Source of the DNA: Deltaproteobacteria bacterium
Lineage (GTDB): Bacteria; Desulfobacterota_B; Binatia; UBA9968
Length of the DNA stretch: 7,565 bases
Direction of reading: 5' to 3'
NCBI GenBank assembly: GCA_005879255.1
Contig: VBKY01000236.1
Span: 1 to 7,565, forward strand
Part shown: positions 1-5,944 of the stretch, in pieces
Layout: each line of letters starts with the position of its first letter
How positions within the stretch are numbered: position 1 is the stretch's first letter
Program-made: the position numbers and the translations under genes
Notes under the pieces: generated by a model
The model's input: only the letters and a program-made list of their open reading frames with translations
Told to the model about the DNA's origin: nothing
Databases searched by the model: none

Positions 1-114
1 GAAATGGCATGCCAGTTGCGTGATTAAGCCAAGAGGAGAGTTTGCGGAAGCAAATGATACGCAACATTTACAATATGATTTGGTAAGTGGGCACAAATCC
101 GAAAGGAGATACTT

Positions 115-546
115 ATGGAACTGAGAGACATTATGACGCGCAACGTCGAGGTGATAAGTGGTGACGCTTCAGTGAAGGAAGCGGCAAACAAGATGAGAAC
201 TATTGATGTCGGTTTTATCCCTGTTTGTGACGGCAATCGACTGAAGGGAATTCTCACCGATCGCGACATTACGATAAGAGCTACAGCAGACGGTCACGAC
301 CCAACCAAAACCAAAGTGGCAGACGTCATGTCGACGGATGTCGCCTATTGTTTGGAGGATCAGAAAGTCGACGAGGCAGTATGCTTGATGGAAGCTCGAC
401 AAATCCGCCGTTTGCCGGTTTTGAATCTGGATAAACAGCTGGTCGGAATCGTCAGCTTGGGTGACATCGCGGTCCACGCCGGCGACAGGGACATGACTGG
501 CGAGACACTCGAGGAAATCTCGCAACCGGCCGCGCCTAAACGATGA
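115..546 (+). CDS. CBS-domain pair protein (stand-alone, 143 aa)
   Basis: The protein is essentially two CBS motifs in tandem, roughly residues 6-57 and 68-121, with nothing else attached except a short polar tail. The first repeat ends in GILTDRDITIRA and the second in GIVSLGDIAVHA, the usual closing strand and helix of each CBS motif. In this family a CBS pair forms a Bateman module that binds adenine nucleotides in the cytosol; the D in TDRD (residue 51) sits where the ribose-contacting Asp normally lies. The ATG at 115 is well supported by AAGGAG at 103-108, six bases upstream. The length is normal for single-Bateman proteins. It converges with the oxidoreductase gene, so no operon partner is visible. 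Stand-alone CBS pairs are often linked to stress or redox signalling; the ligand and target here cannot be read from sequence. Confidence 0.93.
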   Translation: MELRDIMTRNVEVISGDASVKEAANKMRTIDVGFIPVCDGNRLKGILTDRDITIRATADGHDPTKTKVADVMSTDVAYCLEDQKVDEAVCLMEARQIRRLPVLNLDKQLVGIVSLGDIAVHAGDRDMTGETLEEISQPAAPKR

Positions 547-866
547 GGTCCGATGCGGTTTTTCCACCGAAAGAAACATCCGAACAAGCGGTAGAAAAGA
601 TCTCCGAATTCGGTTTCCGAAGAGTCGATCGACAAAACTATAGCTGATTCGTTTTCCCGCGAGCGATCCGCCATCGTGGATAACCGGCCGCGAGCACAGT
701 GATCACGAAGGTGCCGATACCGCGCGGAACTCTGCCAAAAGCCGTCGAAAAAACCAATAGAAAGACAAGGAAACAGCTTCACTCTTTCACCCGGCAACTG
801 CACAAGCACTGTACGCCCATAGCGGAAGCGGTGGTGCACGAAAAGCGCATTGCAAAAGAGGACGCA
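547..866. other. Convergent intergenic gap, no supported gene
   Basis: About 320 bases lie between the 3' ends of the CBS gene and the oxidoreductase gene. A GTG-started frame at 699-944 would give a basic 81-residue product, but it has no Shine-Dalgarno sequence, resembles nothing I know, and runs into the 3' end of the oxidoreductase gene, so I do not call it. A ten-base palindrome CCGAATTCGG lies at 604-613. No clear hairpin with a T run was found to serve as a terminator. Confidence 0.5.
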
Positions 867-2312
867 CTAAAAAATGTCTCGCAGCGCTCTCTGCGCGGCA
901 AAGTGACCGCACATCCCATGAACCCCACCGCCTGGCGGCGTTGAAGAAGAGCAAAGATAGAGTCCTCGCTTCGGGGTTGAATATAATTTATGCGTCGGTC
1001 GAAAAAACAGCTGGTCGAGACTCGGCGCTCCGCCGTTGATATCGCCACCGACGAGATTGGCATTGCGCCGCTCGAGCTCTGCGGGAGGTGAAACGCAGCG
1101 CGCCAGAATCGTATCACGAAATCCCGGGGCGAAACGCTCGATCTGCGCTTCGATCCTTTCGGTCATGTCGACGTCCGAACCGTTCGGAACATGGCAATAA
1201 GCCCACAGGGTATGTTTGCCTAGAGGTGCTCGTGAGGCATCGAACAGCGAAGGCTGTACTACTAGCACAAACGGTTTTCTGGCGAGATAGCCGCGCCAAG
1301 CCGCGCGCTCCGAAGAGGCGATCTCGTGCGCCGTGGCGCCGAGATGCACGGTGGCGGCCTGCTTACATTCTTGAGCCTTCCAGGGCACCGGCGCGGACAA
1401 GGCCCAATCGATTTTGAACGCAGCCATCCCATAACGAAATTTTTTTAACTGATCGCGATACCGCGAGGAAAGATTTGGGCGGGCGAGCTTTAATAGCTGA
1501 CGGGGTGTCACGTCACACAAAACGACCCGTGAAGACGGAAGTTCTTCGAGGGTACCCACGGGCCGATTCAGAAAAATCTCACCTCGGAGCGAGCGCAAAT
1601 GGGCAATTAAGGCATCGCTTAAATGCTGTGCGCCGCCGCGAACGATCGGCCAGCCGACTGCATGCGCGGTAATCCCCAATACGAGGCCAAAGGCGGCGGA
1701 TCCCAGATACTCGAGCGGCAGCATTGAATGAGCAGCCAGGCCGGCAAAGAGCGCTCTTGCAGAGTCGCCCTGGAAAATGCGTTCGGCCAAGCGCCTTGCC
1801 GGTTGGATCGCGGACAATCCAAAGCGCAGCAAGTGCAGCGGATGATGGGGCAAGCGAGGCGGACATAATATGTCTACGTCCAGGGCGTCCCAACGCGTAA
1901 CCAGTGGTTGAAATAATTTTCGGTAATTAGCCGCGTCATTGCCGAGCCGTAACGCAGTTGCCTCAACGGACCGGTCAACGATCACCGCGGTGCCATCGTC
2001 GAGCGGATGAGCGAGTGCAGCGGGCGGATGTATCCACTCAAGACCATGTTGGGCGAGCGGCAGCGAGCGAAAAAACGGCGAGCCGATGGCGAGCGGATAT
2101 ACGGCGGAGCATATGTCGTGGACAAAACCCCGCAAGGTCAATTCGGCCGACCGGACTCCCCCACCGGCTTGATCATTGGCCTCGAAAACCGCCACCGATT
2201 TGCCGGCCTGAGCCATGGTAATGGCAGCCGCAAGTCCATTCGGTCCGGAGCCGACAACGACAGCGTCGTATAATTCAGACCTAGACACGCCACAGGCGGT
2301 CGTTGTCTTCAT
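867..2312 (-). CDS. FAD/NAD(P)-dependent oxidoreductase, phytoene desaturase/PYROXD2-like
   Basis: A full-length 481-residue flavoprotein. A Rossmann dinucleotide-binding motif GSGPNG lies at residues 21-26 after a beta strand (YDAVVV), and E44 ends the second strand, where it would hold the FAD ribose. AGGGVRS follows directly, the second glycine cluster typical of the amine-oxidase/phytoene-desaturase superfamily. The C-terminus carries the closing FAD-contact motif STPPGGGVHGMCG near residues 457-469, characteristic of the carotenoid desaturase / PYROXD2-type branch. The enzyme should be cytosolic or membrane-associated and oxidise a lipid-like or unknown substrate with FAD. No carotenoid gene is nearby, so a role in carotenoid synthesis is not supported. 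The ATG start has GGAG at 2321-2324 (complement), eight bases upstream. It is transcribed divergently from the lipoprotein gene at 2467. No frameshift or missing motif is seen. Confidence 0.92.
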   Translation of the reverse strand: MKTTTACGVSRSELYDAVVVGSGPNGLAAAITMAQAGKSVAVFEANDQAGGGVRSAELTLRGFVHDICSAVYPLAIGSPFFRSLPLAQHGLEWIHPPAALAHPLDDGTAVIVDRSVEATALRLGNDAANYRKLFQPLVTRWDALDVDILCPPRLPHHPLHLLRFGLSAIQPARRLAERIFQGDSARALFAGLAAHSMLPLEYLGSAAFGLVLGITAHAVGWPIVRGGAQHLSDALIAHLRSLRGEIFLNRPVGTLEELPSSRVVLCDVTPRQLLKLARPNLSSRYRDQLKKFRYGMAAFKIDWALSAPVPWKAQECKQAATVHLGATAHEIASSERAAWRGYLARKPFVLVVQPSLFDASRAPLGKHTLWAYCHVPNGSDVDMTERIEAQIERFAPGFRDTILARCVSPPAELERRNANLVGGDINGGAPSLDQLFFRPTHKLYSTPKRGLYLCSSSTPPGGGVHGMCGHFAAQRALRDIF

Positions 2313-2414
2313 TCTACTCTCTCCAACGATAATTTGTATGAGTTTCCCGTGCAGCTGAGATTATCATTGTGGGGATTTCACAAGTCATTAAAGAGAAATT
2401 CTTCAGCACTGTTT

Positions 2415-2431
2415 CTGGCACATACTTTGAT
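2415..2431 (+). promoter_or_regulatory. Possible sigma-54 type -24/-12 promoter
   Basis: CTGGCAC starting at 2415 matches the -24 consensus exactly. Ten bases after its GG (2417-2418) comes TTTGAT, so the GG-N10-G spacing of a sigma-54 promoter is exact, but the invariant C of the -12 GC is replaced by A (2430). Transcription would start near 2442, leaving a 25-base leader with a strong AAGGAGG ribosome site at 2452-2458. I saw no good -35/-10 pair nearby. The -12 mismatch is serious, because GC is the most conserved part of that box, so this is suggestive only. No enhancer-binding regulator is encoded in the window. Confidence 0.35.
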
Positions 2432-2466
2432 ACACCATTTTCTCAAGAGCAAAGGAGGCCATAATC

Positions 2467-3162
2467 ATGAAACTTTCAAATCGATTTTGGCTCACAGGTA
2501 TTCTCCCATCCGCGGTATTAGCGATCGTCCTAATCTCCTTGGCTAGCTGCTTTCCGGTGGCCGAGCCAGTTCCACGACCCACATTGAACGAGGTGCGTTC
2601 GGGCACGGCTCGAGGCGCAATAGCGGCAGATACGACCTTGCGACCCGGTGAAATTGCCGCCGACGTCGCCGAAATTGACAGGGCCAGACGGGAAATCCGG
2701 GTAATCACGGACGGCGGTCGCAGGCATGCTATTCCTTATGATCTCAATGCCACCAGAGTAATCTACCATGGTTGGGAATATCCCGTAGAAAGTTTGGAAG
2801 CCGGCGATCGTATAGCGTACCCATCCGTACCTCGAGATCGCAGGTACGTGGATAATATCCGCATTCAGGAACCGGTGCAGGCTCGAACTAGCCCCACTAT
2901 TGCGCGCCCTGCTGCCCCACCGTTACCTAGGAACGACGTTGTCGAGGGAACGGTCGAAAGAGTTAATTATGATCTCGGTGTATTCGATATCAGGCCGCGC
3001 ACGGGCAGAATGGTTACCGTATCAATTCCTTACAATGCCAGAACAGCAGACGTTGAAAACTTTCGCGGTTTGCGTCGAGGCGACTACGTGAGAGTCGAAG
3101 GTGAGTTTGTCAATTCCGATAGTTTCCAACTTTTGGCGTTTTTATCTCCGCGAGATCGATAA
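2467..3162 (+). CDS. Lipoprotein with two tandem beta-rich modules
   Basis: The 231-residue product begins with a signal sequence (basic start, hydrophobic residues 12-26) ending in the lipobox LASC, which makes C28 the lipidated cysteine. The mature protein should therefore be anchored to the inner or outer membrane facing the periplasm. A Pro-rich linker is followed by two related modules, about residues 62-135 and 157-226, separated by a Pro/Ala-rich spacer (139-155). Each reads as strand, charged turn, strand, then IPY(D/N) with an Ala-containing loop, then a short helix with L-x-x-GD and a closing strand: IPYDLNAT and LEAGDRI in the first, IPYNART and LRRGDYV in the second. This resembles small OB-like or DUF5666-like modules, but I cannot name the family. 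The start is fixed by AAGGAGG at 2452-2458, eight bases before ATG. The function is unknown; an envelope structural or binding role is inference. Confidence 0.85.
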   Translation: MKLSNRFWLTGILPSAVLAIVLISLASCFPVAEPVPRPTLNEVRSGTARGAIAADTTLRPGEIAADVAEIDRARREIRVITDGGRRHAIPYDLNATRVIYHGWEYPVESLEAGDRIAYPSVPRDRRYVDNIRIQEPVQARTSPTIARPAAPPLPRNDVVEGTVERVNYDLGVFDIRPRTGRMVTVSIPYNARTADVENFRGLRRGDYVRVEGEFVNSDSFQLLAFLSPRDR

Positions 3163-3326
3163 GGAGAATAATCGAGTCACAGAGTCTGCGGATCTCCCCG
3201 CGACAAACCTTTTACTATTTATTAAGTTTTCAAGCTGCCATCTTCGGCAGAAGAGGATGCCTAGCTACAAGAACTTTCAATAGCTGTTCTGTTGCCTGAT
3301 TAGATCACATTTTGGAGCTTGGCCCG

Positions 3327-3494
3327 TCAGCTTCCAGCCTTGGAAAACATCCAGATGACAAGCCCGATGATTCCAATGACCAGAATCGCTCCCACCCAGA
3401 CTCCAGCTTTGAAAATGTCTCCGACCAGTTCACAGCCGGTGAGATTTACAACCGAAATAAGCAGAATGATCGATAAAATAGCAGAGTGTCTCAT
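3327..3494 (-). CDS. Small lipoprotein with C-terminal membrane helix (55 aa)
   Basis: Residues 4-18 are a hydrophobic signal segment ending in the lipobox LTGC (C21 lipidated). After the short ELVGDIFKAG segment comes a second hydrophobic helix, about residues 32-50, then a short basic end (SKAGS). The arrangement C-E-L-x-G-D-I-F-K-A-G-x-W-x-G followed by a helix is one I associate with tiny proteins common in Bacteroidota and Acidobacteriota that are sometimes mis-annotated as phosphatidate cytidylyltransferase; at 55 residues it cannot be that enzyme. The internal ATG at 3494 is chosen over an in-frame ATG at 3539 because GGAGG (complement of 3501-3505) lies six bases upstream of it and because the signal peptide then begins with the usual M-R. 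It lies 41 bases downstream of the Cys-rich gene on the same strand, so the two may be co-transcribed. Confidence 0.78.
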   Translation of the reverse strand: MRHSAILSIILLISVVNLTGCELVGDIFKAGVWVGAILVIGIIGLVIWMFSKAGS

Positions 3495-3535
3495 AGCTGT
3501 CCTCCAATTATCTGGCCAGAATAAAATACCACCGA

Positions 3536-3742
3536 TCATCTCAGCGAAGGGGCAATTTCATCCGAAGTTTCGCATTTTCCATCTCGCCGTAAGTTTATAC
3601 ATTCCTCGCAGAAATCACCGCTTGGCCGATACTCTGAACTACTCCGCTCGTAGAAATCTTTTGTCGGCCAATCATTGCAGTCCATGCGGAAATGCCAGAA
3701 TGTGGTATTTCTCTGTTTCCGGTAATTGGATCGGCTCGACAT
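3536..3742 (-). CDS. Small Cys-rich protein, possible zinc-ribbon-like (68 aa)
   Basis: A hydrophilic 68-residue protein with a core of TTFWHFRMDCNDWPT (residues 13-27), then SGDFCEEC (41-48) and DGKC (54-57). The spacing of H17, C22, C45, C48 and C57 suggests metal binding. The pattern W-H-F near a Cys and W-P, followed by G-x-x-C-x-x-C and G-x-C, recalls short uncharacterised proteins found in soil bacteria and cyanobacteria; in the versions I remember the first site is C-x-x-C, whereas here its first Cys is an Arg (R19). No Shine-Dalgarno sequence is visible before the ATG at 3742, so the start is less certain. It lies just upstream of the 55-residue lipoprotein on the same strand. No function can be assigned. 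Confidence 0.6.
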   Translation of the reverse strand: MSSRSNYRKQRNTTFWHFRMDCNDWPTKDFYERSSSEYRPSGDFCEECINLRRDGKCETSDEIAPSLR

Positions 3743-3791
3743 ATGAATATGCTAACATTGTTGAACAGTCGTTCTAAGTAAGACCGATGGC

Positions 3792-3865
3792 CTTGAGCCG
3801 AGCCTGATCGCTCAGATCGAGTTTACCAAGTGGACGCCTGAGGGCGCCTAGGGCATTCGAGCTTC
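3792..3865 (+). pseudogene. Remnant of LigD-type ATP-dependent DNA ligase C-terminus
   Basis: In one forward frame, 3792-3845 encodes LEPSLIAQIEFTKWTPEG and then reaches a TAG at 3849. In another frame, from 3848, the reading continues as L-G-H-S-S-F. Together they match the end of the OB domain of bacterial LigD ligases, where V-E-P-x-L-V-A-E-V-E-F-T-E-W-T-x-D-G-x-L-R-H-P-S-F is typical. One small deletion after GAGGGC separates the two halves. Nothing upstream (the Cys-rich gene lies there on the other strand) belongs to a ligase, so this is a short leftover, not a gene. LigD works with Ku in non-homologous end joining; no Ku gene is seen here. The family match is from memory of the motif. 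Confidence 0.55.
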
Positions 3866-3925
3866 AATATTTTTACGGATCTCTTCCACGTTGTCTGGAA
3901 GATCCTTTACGAAAGAATTTTAGTT

Positions 3926-4198
3926 TTAACGGCGATCATGCCACAACCAATATCTACACCGCTGCAGCCCGGCTATTGTGGCCCCTTTCGTGAAGACAGC
4001 TGGCACCTGCTTGGGTTGAACGGTTTCGGGAAAGGTCCCCTCGGCTCCATGTCCCAACAATAGGATCTGACCCCCGGAAGCGTCCCATTGCAGAGACTTA
4101 ACGGCTCCGACGTTTGACGAATACCTTCTGCCGATGCGAGCGATCAGCTGTCTCGCGACTTCCCTCAAGCGCTCGTTCTTCCTAACCACGAACTTCAC
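3926..4198 (-). CDS. Unrecognised ORF (90 aa), doubtful
   Basis: An open frame starting at GTG 4198. The first half is basic and helical-looking (residues 1-30, rich in R and K). A middle segment reads LQWDASGGQILLLGHGAEGT, and the end is Trp/Arg-rich. I recognise no family. There is no Shine-Dalgarno sequence before the GTG. It lies between two decayed gene fragments, so it may be a piece of an old gene or a chance frame. An overlapping forward frame (4134-4565) looks less protein-like. Confidence 0.22.
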   Translation of the reverse strand: MKFVVRKNERLREVARQLIARIGRRYSSNVGAVKSLQWDASGGQILLLGHGAEGTFPETVQPKQVPAVFTKGATIAGLQRCRYWLWHDRR

Positions 4199-4252
4199 AG
4201 CGATAGAAATTGGTCGCTTTTCTGTTTCGGCACGGCTTCTGCTCTCTAATGA

Positions 4253-4353
4253 ATTATTGTGGACGACGACCGGCTCGACGTTCCTGCGCGTCCGAGATCG
4301 AAACGGCCGAGGACTACGAGATGTCGAGCGCGGGAATCGCGGTTACCCATGCG
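4253..4353 (+). pseudogene. Possible remnant of a FixJ-like receiver domain
   Basis: IIVDDD (4253-4270) is the usual first strand and acidic pocket of a response-regulator receiver. After a frame change it continues, from 4273, as A-R-R-S-x-A-S-E-I-E-T-A, then DYEMSSAG. In FixJ/NarL-type receivers V-D-D-D is followed about 15 residues later by G-Y-E-V; here the gap from DDD to the Tyr is 44 bases, one short of 15 codons. A stop lies just before IIVDDD and the phosphorylation Asp region is absent, so at most the first third of the domain remains. The match is short and partly pattern-based. Confidence 0.32.
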
Positions 4354-4584
4354 TTTCCGGATGCAGCTCAAGAAGAAAAAGACAGCGTGAAAACGAAAGA
4401 GTCCAAATTGGGGAAACCCAGTTGTTGGCAGCTCATTTTTCTACAGAGCAAAGTCAACGGTGCGCCGTACAACGGCGAAACGCTTCCAGGCGAGAGTTGG
4501 GATTGGCCAAAGGACACTTATTTCCAGCGTCGCTTGCATCTAATCAAAATTCTTCAGTCCGCTGAAGGCTTCAAAGTCAATTAG
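4321..4584 (+). CDS. Unrecognised ORF (87 aa)
   Basis: The frame is open from within the possible receiver remnant to a TAG at 4582-4584. The C-terminal half looks like genuine protein: WQLIFLQSKVNGAPYNGE (about residues 38-55), then S-W-D-W-P-K and a helix with RRLHLIKIL. I do not recognise it. The ATG at 4321 has only a weak GAGG eight bases before it and falls inside receiver-like sequence, so the true start, if there is one, is unclear; an earlier GTG/ATG in the same frame (from 4210) is also possible. It could be the tail of a decayed larger gene. Confidence 0.35.
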   Translation: MSSAGIAVTHAFPDAAQEEKDSVKTKESKLGKPSCWQLIFLQSKVNGAPYNGETLPGESWDWPKDTYFQRRLHLIKILQSAEGFKVN

Positions 4585-4733
4585 CTTTATCGCTTTCCCG
4601 TGTCGTTCGGCACAGCTTTCACGGTTACAGCCGCTCGACTGGTGCAGCTGTACAAATGGTTGTGGCTTCACTTTTTCTTCACCCTTCGATGATTCCCGCA
4701 TAAGCTAACTTCAAATATATATCGACGACAGTG

Positions 4734-4748
4734 ATATTTAAAAAATAT
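4734..4748. repeat. AT-only inverted repeat upstream of the 4759 ORF
   Basis: ATATTT and AAATAT flank a three-base AAA loop. It lies in an AT-rich stretch (about 4713-4749) just before the 4759 ORF, and GGGG at 4750-4753 follows. It may be part of a promoter, a regulator site, or simply AT-rich DNA; there is no T run placed to make it a terminator for the gene before it. Confidence 0.3.
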
Positions 4749-4758
4749 TGGGGATCGT

Positions 4759-4989
4759 TTGGATAACGAAGACATTCGGCTGATCTGGACGCGGCACTAC
4801 CTCAAACGGTCCGAAAGCGAATCATCAAGGTCCCTCTGCGTGACGCTCGCGATGATCATTAAACATCGTGCGGAATCGATCATCCTTCCATACGGTGACG
4901 GGGGCGATAAACTACGGCGCGCCCTGTTAGCCGCTCGGGTCCCAAGAGAACAGTTTGACGCGGTTGAAGCCGAGTCAAAATCGGTTTGA
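4759..4989 (+). CDS. Hypothetical protein (76 aa)
   Basis: A soluble, mixed-charge 76-residue product. It has a helical N-terminal segment (IRLIWTRHYLKRSES), a central hydrophobic helix (SLCVTLAMIIKH, about residues 24-35), the loop LPYGDGGDKLRRALLAA, and an acidic end. I recognise no family. The start would be a TTG at 4759, with a weak G-rich site (GGGG, 4750-4753) upstream; no ATG or GTG lies in frame before the central helix. The AT-rich, promoter-like DNA in front fits a real gene. After the stop come small inverted repeats (AATCGG 4979-4984 with CCGATT 4996-5001; TGCGA 5001-5005 with TCGCA 5013-5017) without T runs. Being next to a receiver gene on the same strand (72-base gap) suggests possible co-transcription only. 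Confidence 0.5.
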   Translation: MDNEDIRLIWTRHYLKRSESESSRSLCVTLAMIIKHRAESIILPYGDGGDKLRRALLAARVPREQFDAVEAESKSV

Positions 4990-5061
4990 ATAAATCCGAT
5001 TGCGAGATGATTTCGCACGATTTGGTAAAACTAGGCGCATTTCCTCACATGAGGGAGCAGT

Positions 5062-5493
5062 TTGCGCTTTAAATTTTTAGCCAGTTTTAGAAAAAAACTT
5101 GTCTCACAGCTGCCGCCGCGTATATACTTCGCCGCTGTGATTCTCCTCGTTGAAGACGAAGCCCCAGCCCGGTATGCCTTTGCTCAGATTCTCCGAAACC
5201 ACGGCCACGTGGTCATGGAAGCAGCGGACGGACTCGAAGCGCTAGATCTGCTTGAGAAATATCACTTCCATCTTGTCGTCACCGACCTTGTTATGCCTAA
5301 TTTAAGTGGTTTCCATTTGGTGGCCCGAATTCGCAGCACCTGGCCTGACACTCCAATAATAATTATGTCCGCTTACTTCTCAGAGGCTGCAGGACAGGTT
5401 CTTCTGGCAGGGAAGTCTGAATTCATTCAAAAGCCTATCGATCCACCGGCTTTAGTCGCGACCGTTCACCGCCTGGTCCCAGGTTCTAACTAG
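5062..5493 (+). CDS. Single-domain response regulator (receiver protein)
   Basis: A complete receiver domain. The strand ILLVEDE supplies the acidic pair E31/D32. D75 in VVTDLVMPNLSG is the phosphoryl-accepting Asp, followed by the usual M-P-x-x-S-G. S103 in IIIMSA is the switch Ser/Thr, and K124-P125 is the conserved Lys-cis-Pro. No output domain follows, so it probably works by protein-protein contact as a CheY/Spo0F/DivK-type messenger, with a kinase that is not in the window. The TTG at 5062 is preceded by GAGGGAG (5051-5057) and adds a basic 25-residue N-terminal extension. A GTG at 5137 would give a conventional compact receiver but has no ribosome site. A TGA at 5050-5052 limits the frame upstream. 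I keep the TTG start with reserve. Confidence 0.88.
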   Translation: MRFKFLASFRKKLVSQLPPRIYFAAVILLVEDEAPARYAFAQILRNHGHVVMEAADGLEALDLLEKYHFHLVVTDLVMPNLSGFHLVARIRSTWPDTPIIIMSAYFSEAAGQVLLAGKSEFIQKPIDPPALVATVHRLVPGSN

Positions 5494-5497
5494 CTGG

Positions 5498-5549
5498 GCG
5501 AATCGCTGTTGATCGATCTCTCAATCGCGCGCAGCAGCGATCGCTTTTT
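5498..5549 (+). terminator. Possible intrinsic terminator of the receiver gene
   Basis: GCG-A-ATCGCTG (5498-5508) can pair with CAGCGATCGC (5535-5544), giving a ten-pair stem with a single bulged A, and TTTTT follows at 5545-5549. It starts five bases after the receiver gene's stop codon. The 26-base loop is long for a classic terminator, and the 3' arm lies within the end of the oppositely oriented gene at 5521. Confidence 0.4.
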
Positions 5550-5772
5550 CGATGCACGGAACGGCGGCGGGACATATCCGGCTTGCCATAGCGAGAAACC
5601 TTGTTGCTTCGTTAACTCCGCAGAAGATTCGCATTAGCTTTAATTGGTGGTCCTCTTTCCAGCGAAAAACTATATTAGCCTTGGTCAGGGTGTAGTACTC
5701 CGCGCATGACTGGTCGCAATTATCCAATAGATTGTCATAGACCTCGACAGACATTTCAATAAGTACGTTCAT
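5521..5772 (-). CDS. Small conserved-looking protein of unknown function, paralogue of the gene at 7376
   Basis: The 83-residue product starts at ATG 5772; an in-frame GTG at 5787 would add five residues, and neither start has a clear Shine-Dalgarno sequence. It looks all-helical and cytosolic. The pattern is YDNLLDNCDQS (residues 12-22), EYYTL (25-29), K-x-D-H (39-42), IFCGVNEA (49-56), LAMA (60-63) and P68. It aligns without gaps to the partial forward-strand protein at the right end of the window, with 22 identical residues over 57 aligned positions by hand count, including both Cys (C19, C51), which strongly supports that it is a real gene. I believe similar short proteins are widespread in soil bacteria but know no function. 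It converges on the receiver gene. Protein modification or regulation would be a guess. Confidence 0.68.
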   Translation of the reverse strand: MNVLIEMSVEVYDNLLDNCDQSCAEYYTLTKANIVFRWKEDHQLKLMRIFCGVNEATRFLAMASRICPAAVPCIEKAIAAARD

Positions 5773-5874
5773 ATCAAAAGAATTCACGTAACCGGAAAAT
5801 TTAATCGCGACGACGACAAAACTCTCAGGAACAGCTCATTGCTCTCTGGTTCGCAACCGAATACATCGACGGCA

Positions 5875-5942
5875 GCACGAAGTAGCTCAGCCGTCGAGCT
5901 TCTAAATTGAAGATTCGACAAATTGCACTAAGTAGCGCAGCC
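5875..5942 (+). repeat. Imperfect direct repeat, 18 bases twice
   Basis: GCAC-G-AAGTAGC-T-CAGCC at 5875-5892 recurs as GCAC-T-AAGTAGC-G-CAGCC at 5925-5942, with 16 of 18 bases matching and a period of 50. The region between the two small minus-strand genes is otherwise non-coding as far as I can see. It could be a protein-binding pair or a leftover of a duplication. Confidence 0.35.
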
Positions 5943-5944
5943 AT

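Noticed and set aside
699..944. Forward GTG-started basic 81-residue frame
   Set aside because: No ribosome site, no recognisable motif, and its 3' end overlaps the well-supported oxidoreductase gene on the other strand.
1088..2273. Several forward frames inside 1088-2273
   Set aside because: They are antisense shadows of the FAD oxidoreductase, Arg/Ser/Pro-rich and without motifs.
3234..3250. CTGCC/GGCAG hairpin between the two convergent lipoprotein genes as a terminator
   Set aside because: Only five base pairs and no proper T run on either strand.
3500..3520. Second sigma-54-like match (CTGGCC, then TTGG) upstream of the 55-residue lipoprotein
   Set aside because: The -12 half overlaps the gene's own GGAGG ribosome site, so a transcript would start after it; it shows that such partial matches arise by chance.
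3319..3777. Forward frame of 152 residues
   Set aside because: It is the antisense of the small lipoprotein and the Cys-rich gene and has no ribosome site or coherent protein character.
3849..3920. Minus-strand stretch reading FVKDLPDNVEEIRKNIEARM before a stop
   Set aside because: It looks protein-like but is only 22 or so codons between stops with no start, and its left end lies against the better supported LigD remnant; kept only as an ambiguity.
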